Source: Streptomyces sporangiiformans
GTDB lineage: Bacteria > Actinomycetota > Actinomycetes > Streptomycetales > Streptomycetaceae
Length of the DNA stretch: 64,000 nucleotides
Assembly (NCBI RefSeq): GCF_005768555.2
Contig: NZ_VCHX02000083.1
Location: 62,001-126,000, forward strand
Direction of reading: 5' to 3'
Both the position numbers and the translations under genes were made by a program. Shown piece by piece: positions 8,113 through 16,765 of the stretch. The notes under the pieces were generated by a model. That model saw nothing but the letters and a program-made list of their open reading frames with translations, was not told the origin of the DNA and did not search any database. Position 1 is the stretch's first letter, and every line of letters starts with the position of its first letter.

Positions 8113-9024
8113 TCAGCGCCAGTCCACAGCGAAGGCCCGGCCGGGGTTCTCCGTGAGGATGCGCTCCACCAGGTCCTCCCCGAGGGCGAGTTCGAGCCGC
8201 GGCCGTACCCCGCGCAGCAGATACGGCATCCCCGGCCCGCCGTCGACCGAGCGCGCGCCGGCTGTCGTGGTGTCGCCGCCGAGAAGGAGCCGATGGCCGA
8301 AACCGGCGTCGGCGAGGGCACGGACGGCATCCGGCATACGCCAGTCCGTGGCGTGGTTGGCGCGTGAGGGGCCGTCAAAGGCCAAAAACGCGCCCGCTTC
8401 CGCGGCCCGGCGGTGCACGGTGAAGTCGGGGAAACGGTTGAGATGCCCGAGGATCACCCGGTGCGGTGGCACCCCCAACTCCCCGCACAGCAGGTCGAGT
8501 ACGTTGAGCGCGCCGGTCCCCAGTTCCAGGTGCACGGCGACCGGGGCGCCCGTGGCGTGGTGGGCCTCGGCGGCGGCGGTCATCGTCCAGCGGGCGTGGG
8601 CGTCGAGCGCGTGGAAGCCGCCGGCGACCTTGATCAGCCCGGCCCGGACTCCGGATGTGCCGATGCCGTCCGTCAGCTCGGCGACGAAGAGATCCGCGAG
8701 CCCGCCTCGCAGGCGCCTGAGCAACTCGGCTTCGTAGTGGGCGGCTTGGTGCAGTCCGGTACCCGCGACCACGTGCACCCCCGTGTCACGGGAGAGCAGG
8801 GGCAGATCCGCCGCCCGGCGTCCCATGGCGTACGGCGTCCACTGCACCACGCATCCACCGCCCGCCGCGCGGAACGCGGCCAGCTCCGCCCGCGCGGCGG
8901 ACGCGTCGCGCAGCTCCTGGCCGGGGAGTTGAGGACTGCTGAGGAAGAGGTGGTCGTGCGCGTCGCACAGGCCCAGGGCTTCGGGAGGCACGTCCCCGAG
9001 GACCGTGCGGACGGTGCTCACCAC
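8113..9024 (-). CDS. Phosphotriesterase-family (amidohydrolase fold) metallohydrolase
   Basis: A 303-residue TIM-barrel hydrolase of the PTE/lactonase group. Visible metal ligands are H-x-H in CDAHDHLF (His22, His24), the likely carbamylated lysine in GLIKVAGG, His in PVAVHLE and GHLNR, and the final Asp in LLGGDTT. Members hydrolyse lactones, phosphotriesters or amides, and the sequence does not say which. The start overlaps the DUF4865 stop by 7 nt, so the two are probably coupled. Cytoplasmic; no signal peptide. Confidence 0.85.
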   Translation of the reverse strand: MVSTVRTVLGDVPPEALGLCDAHDHLFLSSPQLPGQELRDASAARAELAAFRAAGGGCVVQWTPYAMGRRAADLPLLSRDTGVHVVAGTGLHQAAHYEAELLRRLRGGLADLFVAELTDGIGTSGVRAGLIKVAGGFHALDAHARWTMTAAAEAHHATGAPVAVHLELGTGALNVLDLLCGELGVPPHRVILGHLNRFPDFTVHRRAAEAGAFLAFDGPSRANHATDWRMPDAVRALADAGFGHRLLLGGDTTTAGARSVDGGPGMPYLLRGVRPRLELALGEDLVERILTENPGRAFAVDWR

Positions 9025-9602
9025 TGCCGGCCCCGCGGCAGCCGGCCCTGTTCGGGCGCCGACATGTGCAGCACCCGGAACACATCACCCGGCGCCTTGG
9101 GCGTGTCGTGGTCCCACAGCGAGAAGTGCACCAGCTCCCAGCGCCCTGGGTCGACGACGACCGCAGCGCAGACGGCGCCCTCCAGCGCGGCCAGCCGCTC
9201 GGCCTCGCGCACCGCCTCCTCCATCACCTCGGACAGCTCGGCTCCCTCCCGTATCCGCTGCCGTCGCCGCACCGCGACCTCGGCAGCCGAACCGGCAGTG
9301 ACACCCTCCGTGTACGCGAGCCCGGTCCACTGCCGCACCGACGGACGCCCGAAGTCATCGACGAGGCCCTGGAAAGCGCCGCCCCAGAGGAAGGAGTTCA
9401 TGCCCTCGACGGTGTTCCACAGATAGAACGGCGCGTATTGGTTGACCGGTGATCCGTCGACCCCGCGCTCTCGCATCAGGTACGTCTTGAATCCGAGGCC
9501 GTCCCAGTCGTCGAGGAGATGACCGATGCGGGACACCCGGCCGCGGATGATGTCCATGTCGTAGTCGGCGGGCAACGTCAGCTCGTACTGCATGGCTTGC
9601 AT
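9018..9602 (-). CDS. DUF4865 family protein
   Basis: A 194-residue protein recognised as DUF4865 by its opening (MQYELTLPADYD), LGFKTYLMRERG, the NQYAPFYLWNTVEGMNSFL block and the ending RVLHMS. The family has no established activity but is often encoded near tautomerases, as here. GGAGG lies 10 nt before the ATG at 9602; a second ATG is at 9593. It overlaps the phosphotriesterase gene and follows TetR on the same strand, so it is probably the first enzyme-like gene of a TetR-controlled operon. Confidence 0.8.
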   Translation of the reverse strand: MQAMQYELTLPADYDMDIIRGRVSRIGHLLDDWDGLGFKTYLMRERGVDGSPVNQYAPFYLWNTVEGMNSFLWGGAFQGLVDDFGRPSVRQWTGLAYTEGVTAGSAAEVAVRRRQRIREGAELSEVMEEAVREAERLAALEGAVCAAVVVDPGRWELVHFSLWDHDTPKAPGDVFRVLHMSAPEQGRLPRGRQW

Positions 9603-9654
9603 GGGAAGGATGCCTCCAGTAAGGCTCGGGGGAGTGGCGTCTGGCTCGGCCAGA

Positions 9655-9706
9655 AGGCCCGGCAGAAAGGCCCGGCAGACAGGCCCGGCAGACAGGCCCG
9701 GCGGCC
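9655..9706. repeat. 13-bp tandem repeat, four copies
   Basis: AGGCCCGGCAGAC-type units start at 9655, 9668, 9681 and 9694, an exact 13-nt period with minor drift. They lie directly 3' of the TetR stop and upstream of DUF4865. Confidence 0.9.
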
Positions 9707-9707
9707 T

Positions 9708-10268
9708 TCAGCGGGTGGGACGGAGAAGGGCGAGCAGCCCCCGCACCCCCGTGTCGAAGGCGGCGGACGACCCCGAGGCGCGCGCGAGCACATAGCCGCC
9801 CTGGACCGTCGCGACGATCGTCGCGGCGATCTCCTCGCCGTCCAGCGAGGGCGCGAACTCGCCGCGCTCCTGGCCCTCCTCGACCATCCCGGCGAGCCGC
9901 TCACGCAGCCAGTCCAGCGTCTCGTCGACGGGCGCGCGCAGCTCGTCGTTCGCGATGATGTCCGGGTCCATCGTCAGCCGCCCTATCGGACAGCCGCGCA
10001 GCACGTCACGCTCGCGCCGCAGATAGGCCTCGATGCGCTCGTACGGGGATCCGGGGCCGCCGAGTACTCCCTCGGCGGTAGCGCGCATCTCCTCGGCGGT
10101 CCGCCGGATCGCTGTCAGCGCCAGATCCGGCTTGCCCTTGAAGTGGTGGTACATGCTGCCCTGTCCGGCCTCCGCGTGCTGCTGGATGGCCTTGGGGCTG
10201 GTGCCCACATAGCCGCGCTCCCACAGCAGCTCGCGAGTGGACTCGATCAATCGCTCCGGGGTGCTCAT
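9708..10268 (-). CDS. TetR-family transcriptional regulator
   Basis: A 186-residue TetR/AcrR repressor with an N-terminal HTH (GYVGTSPKAIQQHAEAGQGSMYHHFKGKPDL) and a helical ligand domain containing RGCPIGRL. ATG 10268 (MSTPERLIES) was chosen because an upstream in-frame ATG would lie in the operator. A near-perfect 20-bp palindrome lies 8 nt upstream of the start, so autorepression is very likely. DUF4865, phosphotriesterase and tautomerase genes follow on the same strand and are probably controlled too. Confidence 0.92.
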   Translation of the reverse strand: MSTPERLIESTRELLWERGYVGTSPKAIQQHAEAGQGSMYHHFKGKPDLALTAIRRTAEEMRATAEGVLGGPGSPYERIEAYLRRERDVLRGCPIGRLTMDPDIIANDELRAPVDETLDWLRERLAGMVEEGQERGEFAPSLDGEEIAATIVATVQGGYVLARASGSSAAFDTGVRGLLALLRPTR

Positions 10269-10276
10269 GAAGTCAC

Positions 10277-10296
10277 TGTACATACTAGTAGGTACA
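10277..10296. promoter_or_regulatory. TetR operator palindrome
   Basis: TGTACATACTAGTAGGTACA has arms that match at 18 of 20 positions around the centre TACTAGTA. It is unusually AT-rich for the region and sits directly upstream of the TetR start codon, as is typical of TetR autoregulatory sites. Confidence 0.88.
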
Positions 10297-10310
10297 AAAA
10301 TCGAGGGAGA

Positions 10311-10405
10311 GCGGCTGAAGTTCGAGAGCGCGGCTGAAGTTCGAGAGCGCGGCTGAAGCCCGAGGAAGCGGCTGAAGCCCGGGGGAGCAGCTGAAGACCG
10401 CGTTC
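10311..10405. repeat. 19-bp tandem repeat, five copies
   Basis: GCGGCTGAAG-headed units begin at 10311, 10330, 10349, 10368 and 10387. The first two copies are identical and the later ones drift (TTCGAGAGC to CCCGAGGAA). They lie between the TetR operator and the SHOCT/ABC operon. No coding role is seen. Confidence 0.92.
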
Positions 10406-10515
10406 CTACTCCCCAGGGGGTACGCCCACTGCCGCTGGCCGTACGACGACCCGGACCCCCTCCCGGCGCGAACCTCGAAGCGTCACCGAAACAGCCATCG
10501 AGGAGATGACTTCAG

Positions 10516-10824
10516 ATGCAGACCCTGGCGCACTGGGACGGCGGGCCCGGCCCGTGGATCCTGTTCTTCCCGCTGATCTGGGCGGCCGTCGTGATCGGCG
10601 TCGTGACCGTCCTGCGCCGTACCGTCTGGCGCGGCCGCCGTGGCCCCCGCGGCTTCTGGCGCGGCATGGACCAGGCGCGCCCCGCCGGCGACTCGCCGAT
10701 CGCGATGCTCGGCCGCCGCTTCGCCTCCGGCGAGATCGACGAGGACGAGTACTGGCGTCGGCTCTCCGTCCTGGAGGAGCAGTTCGGGCAGTACGGGCTC
10801 ACGGGCAAGGGCGGTGGGGCATGA
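10516..10824 (+). CDS. Small membrane protein with SHOCT domain
   Basis: A 102-residue protein with one N-terminal membrane segment (residues ~13-35, ILFFPLIWAAVVIGVVTVL), a basic stretch, and a C-terminal SHOCT helix hairpin (AMLGRRFASGEIDEDEYWRR). SHOCT domains are short oligomerisation modules. A GAGGAGA ribosome site precedes the ATG. It is coupled by ATGA to the ABC ATPase and is the first gene of a three-gene operon with the exporter. It is probably an accessory or assembly factor. Confidence 0.85.
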   Translation: MQTLAHWDGGPGPWILFFPLIWAAVVIGVVTVLRRTVWRGRRGPRGFWRGMDQARPAGDSPIAMLGRRFASGEIDEDEYWRRLSVLEEQFGQYGLTGKGGGA

Positions 10825-11588
10825 ACACCGCGACCGCCACCAAGAGCGCGGCGCGTGTCGCCGACGCGGTGAAGGTGTACGGCCGCGGCGACACCGCCGT
10901 ACGGGCCCTGGACGGAGTGGACGTCACCTTTCCGGCCGGCCGCTTCACCGCGATCATGGGGCCCTCGGGCTCGGGCAAGTCCACCCTGATGCACTGCGCG
11001 GCGGGCCTGGACACGCTCACCTCCGGCTCGGCCTTCATCGGCGACACCGAGCTGGGCAAACTGGACGACCGCCGCCTCACGCTGCTGCGCCGTGACCGCA
11101 TCGGCTTCGTCTTCCAGGCCTTCAACCTGGTGCCGACGCTGACCGTCGCGGAGAACATCACGCTGCCCCTGGATCTCGCGGGCGGCAGGAACGGGCGCTC
11201 GGCCGGCGAGTGGACCGACGCCCTCATCGATGTCGTCGGCCTACGGGACCGACTCCATCACCGACCCGCCGAACTCTCCGGCGGACAGCAGCAACGCGTC
11301 GCCGTGGCACGGGCGTTCGCGGGCCGGCCGGACGTCGTCTTCGCCGACGAGCCGACCGGCAACCTCGACTCACGCTCCGGCGAGGAGGTCCTGAACCTCC
11401 TCGGCCGGGCAGTACGGCGGATGGACCGCACGGTCGTCATGGTCACGCACGACCCCGTCGCCGCCGCGCACGCGGACGAGGTCGTCTTCCTCGCCGACGG
11501 GCGCCTGGTGGACCGTATGGAATCCCCGACGGCCGACAAGGTCCTGGACCGCATGAAGGCCTTCGACAGCAAGGGGGCACCGGCATGA
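10821..11588 (+). CDS. ABC transporter ATP-binding protein (MacB/LolD type)
   Basis: A 255-residue ATPase with Walker A GPSGSGKST (47-55), signature LSGGQQQR (152-159), Walker B VVFADE (172-177) and switch His in MVTHD. The FQAFNLVPTLTVAENI pattern places it in the MacB/LolD/FtsE group, which pairs with FtsX-type permeases for export or mechanotransmission. Start and stop both overlap neighbours by ATGA (10821 and 11585), giving tight stoichiometric coupling. Confidence 0.95.
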   Translation: MNTATATKSAARVADAVKVYGRGDTAVRALDGVDVTFPAGRFTAIMGPSGSGKSTLMHCAAGLDTLTSGSAFIGDTELGKLDDRRLTLLRRDRIGFVFQAFNLVPTLTVAENITLPLDLAGGRNGRSAGEWTDALIDVVGLRDRLHHRPAELSGGQQQRVAVARAFAGRPDVVFADEPTGNLDSRSGEEVLNLLGRAVRRMDRTVVMVTHDPVAAAHADEVVFLADGRLVDRMESPTADKVLDRMKAFDSKGAPA

Positions 11589-14146
11589 ACGCGTCCGTGC
11601 GCATCAGCGTGTCGTCCCTGCGCTCCCACAAGCGGCGCTTCGCCGGTACGTTCCTGGCGGTGCTGCTCGGTGTCGCCTTCCTGGCCGGCACCCTCGTCAT
11701 GGGTGACACGCTGCGCGCCGGATTCGACACGATGTTCGGCAACGCGACGAGCGGCACCGACGCCGTCGTCCGCAGCGCCAACACCATCACCACGCCGGGG
11801 GAGAGCCAGGGCGTGCGGCAGCCCGTCGACACGGGCCTGGTGAAGAAGATCGAGGACACACCCGGTGTCGCGGCCGCCGTGCCCGACATCCAGGGCGCGG
11901 GTCAGCTCATCGGCGCCGACGGCGACCCCATCGGCGGCGCGGGCCCGCCCACGCTCGCGGGCAACTGGATCGACGACCCGAAGCTCAACGCGTACCGACT
12001 CGCCGAGGGCCGTGCCCCGTCGAAGTCCGGAGAGGTCGTCGTCAACCGGGGAGCTGCCGAGAAGGGCGACCTGAAGATCGGCGACACGACGACGCTGCGG
12101 ACACCCGACCCGGTCGAGGTGACGATCGTCGGCCTCGCGACGTTCGGCGGCGAGGACGGCATGGCGCAGGTGACCTTCACCGGTATGACGCAGGCGGATG
12201 CCGAGAAGTATCTGACCGCGAAGCCGGGCGAGGCCGCGAGCATCCAGGTGCGGGCCGGCCCCGGCACCAGCCAGCAGGAGCTCGTGGACGCCCTGACCCC
12301 CGTACTGCCCCAGGGAATCGAGGCGATCACCGGTCAGGAGTCGGCCGAAGAGAACACGGACATGATCTCCAGCCAGTTCCTGACCCTCTTCACCACATTC
12401 CTTCTGGTCTTCTCCGGCATCGCCCTGCTGGTGGCGACCTTCTCCATCCACAACACCTTCGCGATCGTCGTCGCCCAGCGCACCCGGGAGAACGCCCTGT
12501 TGCGCGCCCTCGGTGCCTCCCGCCGCCAGGTCACCGTCTCGACCCTCGTCGAGGCGAGCGTCGTCGCCGTGCTCGCCTCGACGGCGGGCCTCGCGGGCGG
12601 CATCGGCGTCGCGGCGGGGCTGCAGGCTCTGTTCCCGGCCATCGGATTCCCGTTCCCCGAGGGGGACTTGGTGATCAGCGGCTGGTCGATGCTGCTGCCG
12701 CTGGCGGTCGGCATCGTGGTCTGCCTCGGCTCCGCGCTGCTGCCCGCCGTCAGGGCGGGACGCACCGCGCCGCTCGCCGCGCTGCGGGAGACGGCGGTCG
12801 ACCAGTCCGGCGCGTCCCGCCCCCGTGCCGTCGTGGGCGGCGGACTCGGCGCGCTGGCCGTCGCCGTCACACTGACCGGGGTGCTCGTGAGTCCCTCCCT
12901 GTGGCTCGCGGGTTCCGGCGCCGTCCTGACGCTCGCGGCCTTCGTGGTCCTCGGCCCGGTCGCGTCCGCCACGGCCGTACGTGTCCTCGGCAGCCCCCTC
13001 GACCGGCTGCGCGGAGTCACCGGCGGGCTCGCCCGGCGCAACGCCCTGCGCAGCCCGAAGCGCACCGCCGCGACCGCGAGCGCCCTGATGATCGGCGTCG
13101 CCGTCGTCTCGCTGTTCACGGTGTTCGGCGCCTCGCTGAAGGCCACCATGGACCAGACGGTGTCGCGGTCCTTCGCGGGCGACGTCGCCGTGAGCACTCC
13201 GTCGTTCGGTGCGGGTGGCAGTGGACTGAGCCCCAGGCTCGCCGGCGCCATCGCGGAGCGGCCCGAGGTGGACACGGCGGTCGGCCTGGGCCGCGGCGTC
13301 GCCGAAGTCGACGGCAAGGGGCGCGCCTTGACGGTCACGGACCCGGTCGCGCTCCAGAGGACCTTCGACCTCGGCACGGTCCGCGGTTCGATGCGGGACC
13401 TCGGCACGGACGGCATCGCCATCACCGAGAAGGAGGCCGGGGGGCAGCACCTCAAGACCGGCGACACGACCCAACTCGCCTTCACCGACGGCGAGAAGAA
13501 GACCTTCACGATCCGCGCGGTCTACGGCCGGTCCGAACTCGCCGGCGACTACGTCATCACCCGCGACGCCTGGGCCCCGCACCGCACGCAGGACTCCGAC
13601 ACCCTCATCGCCGTCTCCTTCAAGGACGGCGTGAGCGCGGCAGACGGCAAGGCGGCGGTCGAGAAGGTCGCGGCGGCATACGGCAACCCCGAGGTGCAGA
13701 CCCGCGACGAGTACGCGCAGTCCTCGGCCGGCGGCATCGACATGATGCTCACCCTGGTCTACGCGCTGCTCGCGCTGGCTGTGCTGATCGCGCTGCTCGG
13801 CATCGCCAACACGCTGACGCTCGCCATCCACGAACGCACCCGCGAACTCGGCCTGTTGAGGGCCGTCGGTCAGACCCGGGCGCAGCTGCGCGCCATGGTC
13901 CGCTGGGAGTCGGTCCTGGTCGCCGCGTTCGGCACGGTGGGCGGACTCGTTCTCGGCGGGTTCCTCGGCTGGGTGCTCGTCGAGGCGTCCGACGGCGCCA
14001 GTGACAGTGCCTTCGCCTTCGCGCTGCCGCCCACGCAGCTCGCGGTGGTGGCGCTCGTGGGCCTCGCGGCCGGAGCCCTCGCCGGACTGCGCCCGGCTCG
14101 GCGGGCGGCGCGCCTCGACGTGCTGCGCGCCATCGCCACCGAGTGA
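11585..14146 (+). CDS. ABC transporter permease, two FtsX domains
   Basis: An 853-residue permease. An N-terminal membrane helix (MNASVRISVSSLRSHKRRF then AGTFLAVLLGVAFLAG) leads to a large extracytoplasmic MacB-like domain. Next come the first FtsX triplet (around ISSQFLTLFTTFLLVFSGIA), a central helical pair, a second extracytoplasmic domain and a C-terminal FtsX triplet (MLTLVYALLALAVLIALLGI onward). This duplicated layout is common in actinobacterial exporters of peptides, lipids or antibiotics. The substrate is unknown. ATGA-coupled to the ATPase. Confidence 0.93.
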   Translation: MNASVRISVSSLRSHKRRFAGTFLAVLLGVAFLAGTLVMGDTLRAGFDTMFGNATSGTDAVVRSANTITTPGESQGVRQPVDTGLVKKIEDTPGVAAAVPDIQGAGQLIGADGDPIGGAGPPTLAGNWIDDPKLNAYRLAEGRAPSKSGEVVVNRGAAEKGDLKIGDTTTLRTPDPVEVTIVGLATFGGEDGMAQVTFTGMTQADAEKYLTAKPGEAASIQVRAGPGTSQQELVDALTPVLPQGIEAITGQESAEENTDMISSQFLTLFTTFLLVFSGIALLVATFSIHNTFAIVVAQRTRENALLRALGASRRQVTVSTLVEASVVAVLASTAGLAGGIGVAAGLQALFPAIGFPFPEGDLVISGWSMLLPLAVGIVVCLGSALLPAVRAGRTAPLAALRETAVDQSGASRPRAVVGGGLGALAVAVTLTGVLVSPSLWLAGSGAVLTLAAFVVLGPVASATAVRVLGSPLDRLRGVTGGLARRNALRSPKRTAATASALMIGVAVVSLFTVFGASLKATMDQTVSRSFAGDVAVSTPSFGAGGSGLSPRLAGAIAERPEVDTAVGLGRGVAEVDGKGRALTVTDPVALQRTFDLGTVRGSMRDLGTDGIAITEKEAGGQHLKTGDTTQLAFTDGEKKTFTIRAVYGRSELAGDYVITRDAWAPHRTQDSDTLIAVSFKDGVSAADGKAAVEKVAAAYGNPEVQTRDEYAQSSAGGIDMMLTLVYALLALAVLIALLGIANTLTLAIHERTRELGLLRAVGQTRAQLRAMVRWESVLVAAFGTVGGLVLGGFLGWVLVEASDGASDSAFAFALPPTQLAVVALVGLAAGALAGLRPARRAARLDVLRAIATE

Positions 14147-14164
14147 CCGAGTGAGTGCGGGTCA

Positions 14165-14198
14165 CCGCCCGGTCAGCCGGCAACGGCCGACCGGGCGG
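14165..14198. terminator. GNRA-capped hairpin between convergent genes
   Basis: CCGCCCGGTC pairs with GACCGGGCGG (10 bp). After one A/C mismatch, GCCG-GCAA-CGGC continues the stem and closes with a GCAA tetraloop. It lies 18 nt past the ABC permease stop and overlaps the 3' end of the convergent ATP-binding gene. It is a strong candidate bidirectional terminator without a U-tract. Confidence 0.75.
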
Positions 14199-14724
14199 GA
14201 GCGTGTCCTGATCCGACACCGTCGGCGGCGTGCTCCACCTCCGCGAAGCCGCGAGGCGCGGCAGACGCGGCAGACGCGGTCTCCACCGCCGCTCCGTAGG
14301 GCGGGCAGAAGGGCAGAGCCAACGCCGAGGCGGACGCCGGAAGCGAGAACCACACGACCTTGCCGGACTCACCGTCCGGACGCACACCCCAGCTCTCGCT
14401 CACCGCCGCGACCATCGCGAGGCCGCGGCCGTTGGTGGCGGACGGGCCGGCATCCCGTACCTCGGGAAGGCGGGGGTCGTGGTCGTGCACCGAGACCGTG
14501 AGCCGGTCGAGCAGCAGCTCCATCTCCACGGTGCACATCTTGTCGGGCTCGGCGTGCCGGTGGACGTTGGTCAACAGCTCGGTCACACCGAGCGCGGCCC
14601 GGTCTATCAAGGGGTCGAGATGCCAGTAGCGCAATTGCGCCGAGACGATTCTGCGGACCTGGCCGATCCGCGACGGCAGGGCTTGGAGCTCCACCGTGCA
14701 GTGCCTGCTTGGCTGACTGATCAC
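14173..14724 (-). CDS. HATPase_c anti-sigma-factor-like ATP-binding protein
   Basis: A 183-residue RsbW/SpoIIAB-like GHKL ATPase. It shows the N box (TELLTNVHRHA), G1-like DHDPRLP and G2 NGRGLAMVA. Streptomycetes carry dozens of these as anti-sigma kinases or partners of regulatory switches. No histidine-kinase dimerisation domain, sensor or sigma factor is adjacent, so the partner is unknown. The C-terminal ~50 residues are Ala/Pro-rich and probably disordered. Confidence 0.85.
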   Translation of the reverse strand: MISQPSRHCTVELQALPSRIGQVRRIVSAQLRYWHLDPLIDRAALGVTELLTNVHRHAEPDKMCTVEMELLLDRLTVSVHDHDPRLPEVRDAGPSATNGRGLAMVAAVSESWGVRPDGESGKVVWFSLPASASALALPFCPPYGAAVETASAASAAPRGFAEVEHAADGVGSGHAPARSAVAG

Positions 14725-14907
14725 GGCTGCGACTCCCCGAATTGAGGTCCGGAAGAAGACGGAGTACGGATCCAGCGGGCTGCCCGCGTATCACGGCCGT
14801 CCGCTGTTGGTGCCCGGCGACTGATTCGCAGCGTAATCGCCGGTAAACCCAGAGTGACGTGAGATCAGCGTGACTCAGGGGAGGTGGTCCTGCAACTCGT
14901 GACACTC

Positions 14908-15231
14908 TCAGCGGCCGCGCCCGGCGGCCTTGCGGACCGCCTCGATGAACCGGCGTGCGGCGGGCGGCCCCGGCTCCCCCGGAGCGGGGTCGTGATCGCC
15001 GAGGGTGAGCGTGTAGCGCGTGCCGTTGACGTCCGCCAACGCGCGGTCGTCATGGGCGAACCAGGGCTTGGACGCGCGGACTGCCTGCACCGGAGCGCTG
15101 TCGATCTCGCGGCCGTAACTGGTGAGCAACTCCAGCCTGCCGTCGCTGATCCGGACCTGTCCGGCCTGGGTGAGTGAGCGCAGCCTCTTTCCGATGCGCA
15201 CGCCCGTGGCCGTGAACTCCGGCTCCGCCAT
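14908..15231 (-). CDS. Conserved hypothetical protein
   Basis: A 107-residue soluble protein beginning MAEPEFTATGVRIGKRLRSL, with a beta-rich pattern (RISDGRLELLTSYGREID, RYTLTLGD) suggestive of a small PH-like barrel. The C-terminus RRFIEAVRKAAGRGR is basic. No catalytic motif is recognised. Codon use is typical of its neighbours. The gene stands alone and no function is assigned. Confidence 0.7.
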   Translation of the reverse strand: MAEPEFTATGVRIGKRLRSLTQAGQVRISDGRLELLTSYGREIDSAPVQAVRASKPWFAHDDRALADVNGTRYTLTLGDHDPAPGEPGPPAARRFIEAVRKAAGRGR

Positions 15232-15547
15232 GATGCCCCGCCCCCTTGTGCGCTACGGCTGTGCTCCGGTCCTGATCCAGTGTGCATCCCCGCTCGGGAT
15301 CGCCGTCCCCTGCGGTGCAGTCTGCACGCCCAACGCGTCGAGCACCAGTGCGCATGACGGCGTCGCTCCCATGGTCCGGCGCACTTCGGTGGATGCGCCC
15401 CCACCCGTCCGTACCCCTGTTCCCCAGTGGTTCCTTTGAGATGCTCAAAGTCGTGTTTATGCAGGTGAGGAGTGTGCGGAGGGTGTCTATGATCGAGGCG
15501 TCCGACCGCATGAACCTTGCGGCGGCACGACCTTAAGGAGCCCGGCC
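15232..15547. other. Intergenic region upstream of the cysteine desulfhydrase gene
   Basis: The 316-bp gap between the divergent hypothetical gene and the Cds1-like gene holds the palindrome at 15435-15451. A TATGAT -10-like hexamer follows at about 15488-15493, and an AAGGAG ribosome site lies just before the GTG. No convincing small gene is seen. Confidence 0.6.
15435..15451. promoter_or_regulatory. Perfect 7-bp-arm palindrome upstream of cysteine desulfhydrase
   Basis: CTTTGAG-ATG-CTCAAAG is an exact inverted repeat about 100 nt before the start of the PLP enzyme and upstream of a -10-like TATGAT. It is a plausible operator for a dimeric regulator, possibly of the Lrp/AsnC type. The protein is not identified in this window. 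Confidence 0.55.
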
Positions 15548-16681
15548 GTGAGCACCCCACAGCAGGTCCGCACCCACGAGCCGATGGCCACAGCCGACGT
15601 GGACCGCAGCGACGCGGAGTACCGGCTCTGGCTCAAAGAAGCCGTACGCAAGGTCCAGGCCGACGCCAACCGCTCCGCGGACACACACCTGCTGCGCTTC
15701 CCGCTGCCTGAGCTGTGGGGCATTGACCTCTACCTGAAGGACGAGTCGACTCACCCCACCGGCAGCCTCAAACACCGCCTCGCCCGCTCGCTGTTCCTGT
15801 ACGGCCTGTGCAATGGCTGGATCCGGCCCGACCGCCCCGTCATCGAGGCGTCCAGCGGCTCCACGGCCGTCTCCGAGGCGTACTTCTCCAAACTGATCGG
15901 CGTGCCCTTCATCGCGGTGATGCCGCGTACGACGAGTGCCGAGAAGTGCCGACTGATCGAGTTCCATGGCGGCCGGTGCCACTTCGTGGACGACCCGCGG
16001 AAGATGTACGAGGAGGCGGCCGCCCTCGCGGTGGAGACCGGCGGACACTACATGGACCAGTTCACCTACGCAGAGCGGGCCACGGACTGGCGCGGCAACA
16101 ACAATATCGCCGAGTCGATTTATCACCAGCTGAGGCTGGAGCGTTACCCCGAGCCCGCCTGGATCGTCACCGCGGCCGGCACCGGCGGCACCTCGGCGAC
16201 CATCGCGCGCTATGTGCACTACATGCAGTACAACACCCGCATCTGCGTGGCCGATCCGGAGAACTCCTGCTTCTTCGAGGGCTGGACGACGGGCAACGCC
16301 GACGTCACCGCGGACGGTTGTTCCCGTATCGAAGGCATCGGACGGCCGCGCATGGAACCGAGCTTCGTGCCCGGCGCCATCGACCGGATGATGAAGGTGC
16401 CGGACGCGGCGAGCGTGGCCGCCGTACGGGCGCTGGAACACGGCCTCGGGCGCAAGGCGGGCGGCTCGACCGGCACGGGGTTGTGGAGCGCGCTGAAGAT
16501 CGTCGCCGAGATGGTGGCCGCGGGCCGTACGGGAAGCGTCGTCACCCTGCTGTGCGATCCCGGGGACCGTTACCTGGACAAGTACTACTCGGACGAGTGG
16601 CTGGGCGGACAGGGGCTGGACATCGCGCCGTACACGACGGCGATCGAGTCACTGCTCGCTACAGGGGTCTGGCCGGACTGA
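15548..16681 (+). CDS. cds1: PLP-dependent L-cysteine desulfhydrase (Cds1-like)
   Basis: A 377-residue fold-type II PLP enzyme. Lys75 in TGSLKHR is the PLP lysine, SSGST binds the substrate, and GTGGTSAT (about 197-204) holds the phosphate. The protein resembles actinobacterial Cds1 (Mycobacterium tuberculosis Rv3684), which degrades cysteine to pyruvate, H2S and ammonia. It is longer than ordinary cysteine synthases. GTG start with AAGGAG nearby. The stand-alone position fits a catabolic or redox-buffering role. Another cysteine-synthase-like activity cannot be excluded. Confidence 0.85.
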   Translation: MSTPQQVRTHEPMATADVDRSDAEYRLWLKEAVRKVQADANRSADTHLLRFPLPELWGIDLYLKDESTHPTGSLKHRLARSLFLYGLCNGWIRPDRPVIEASSGSTAVSEAYFSKLIGVPFIAVMPRTTSAEKCRLIEFHGGRCHFVDDPRKMYEEAAALAVETGGHYMDQFTYAERATDWRGNNNIAESIYHQLRLERYPEPAWIVTAAGTGGTSATIARYVHYMQYNTRICVADPENSCFFEGWTTGNADVTADGCSRIEGIGRPRMEPSFVPGAIDRMMKVPDAASVAAVRALEHGLGRKAGGSTGTGLWSALKIVAEMVAAGRTGSVVTLLCDPGDRYLDKYYSDEWLGGQGLDIAPYTTAIESLLATGVWPD

Positions 16682-16765
16682 GCGGAGCCGGCGAGGTCGG
16701 ATGCCGCACCGCGGTCCCGTCGAGGGAGCCGTGCGGTGCGGCGGGTGCCGGCGGGCGATCACCCC

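Noticed and set aside
164-9602. Biosynthetic gene cluster around PhyH, KARI and phosphotriesterase
   Set aside because: No synthase, carrier protein, prenyltransferase or precursor peptide; the genes fall into separately regulated small operons.
11258-13831. Long open frame antisense to the ABC permease
   Set aside because: High GC leaves the complementary frame open by chance; composition is Asp/Arg/Gly/His repetitive with no domain.
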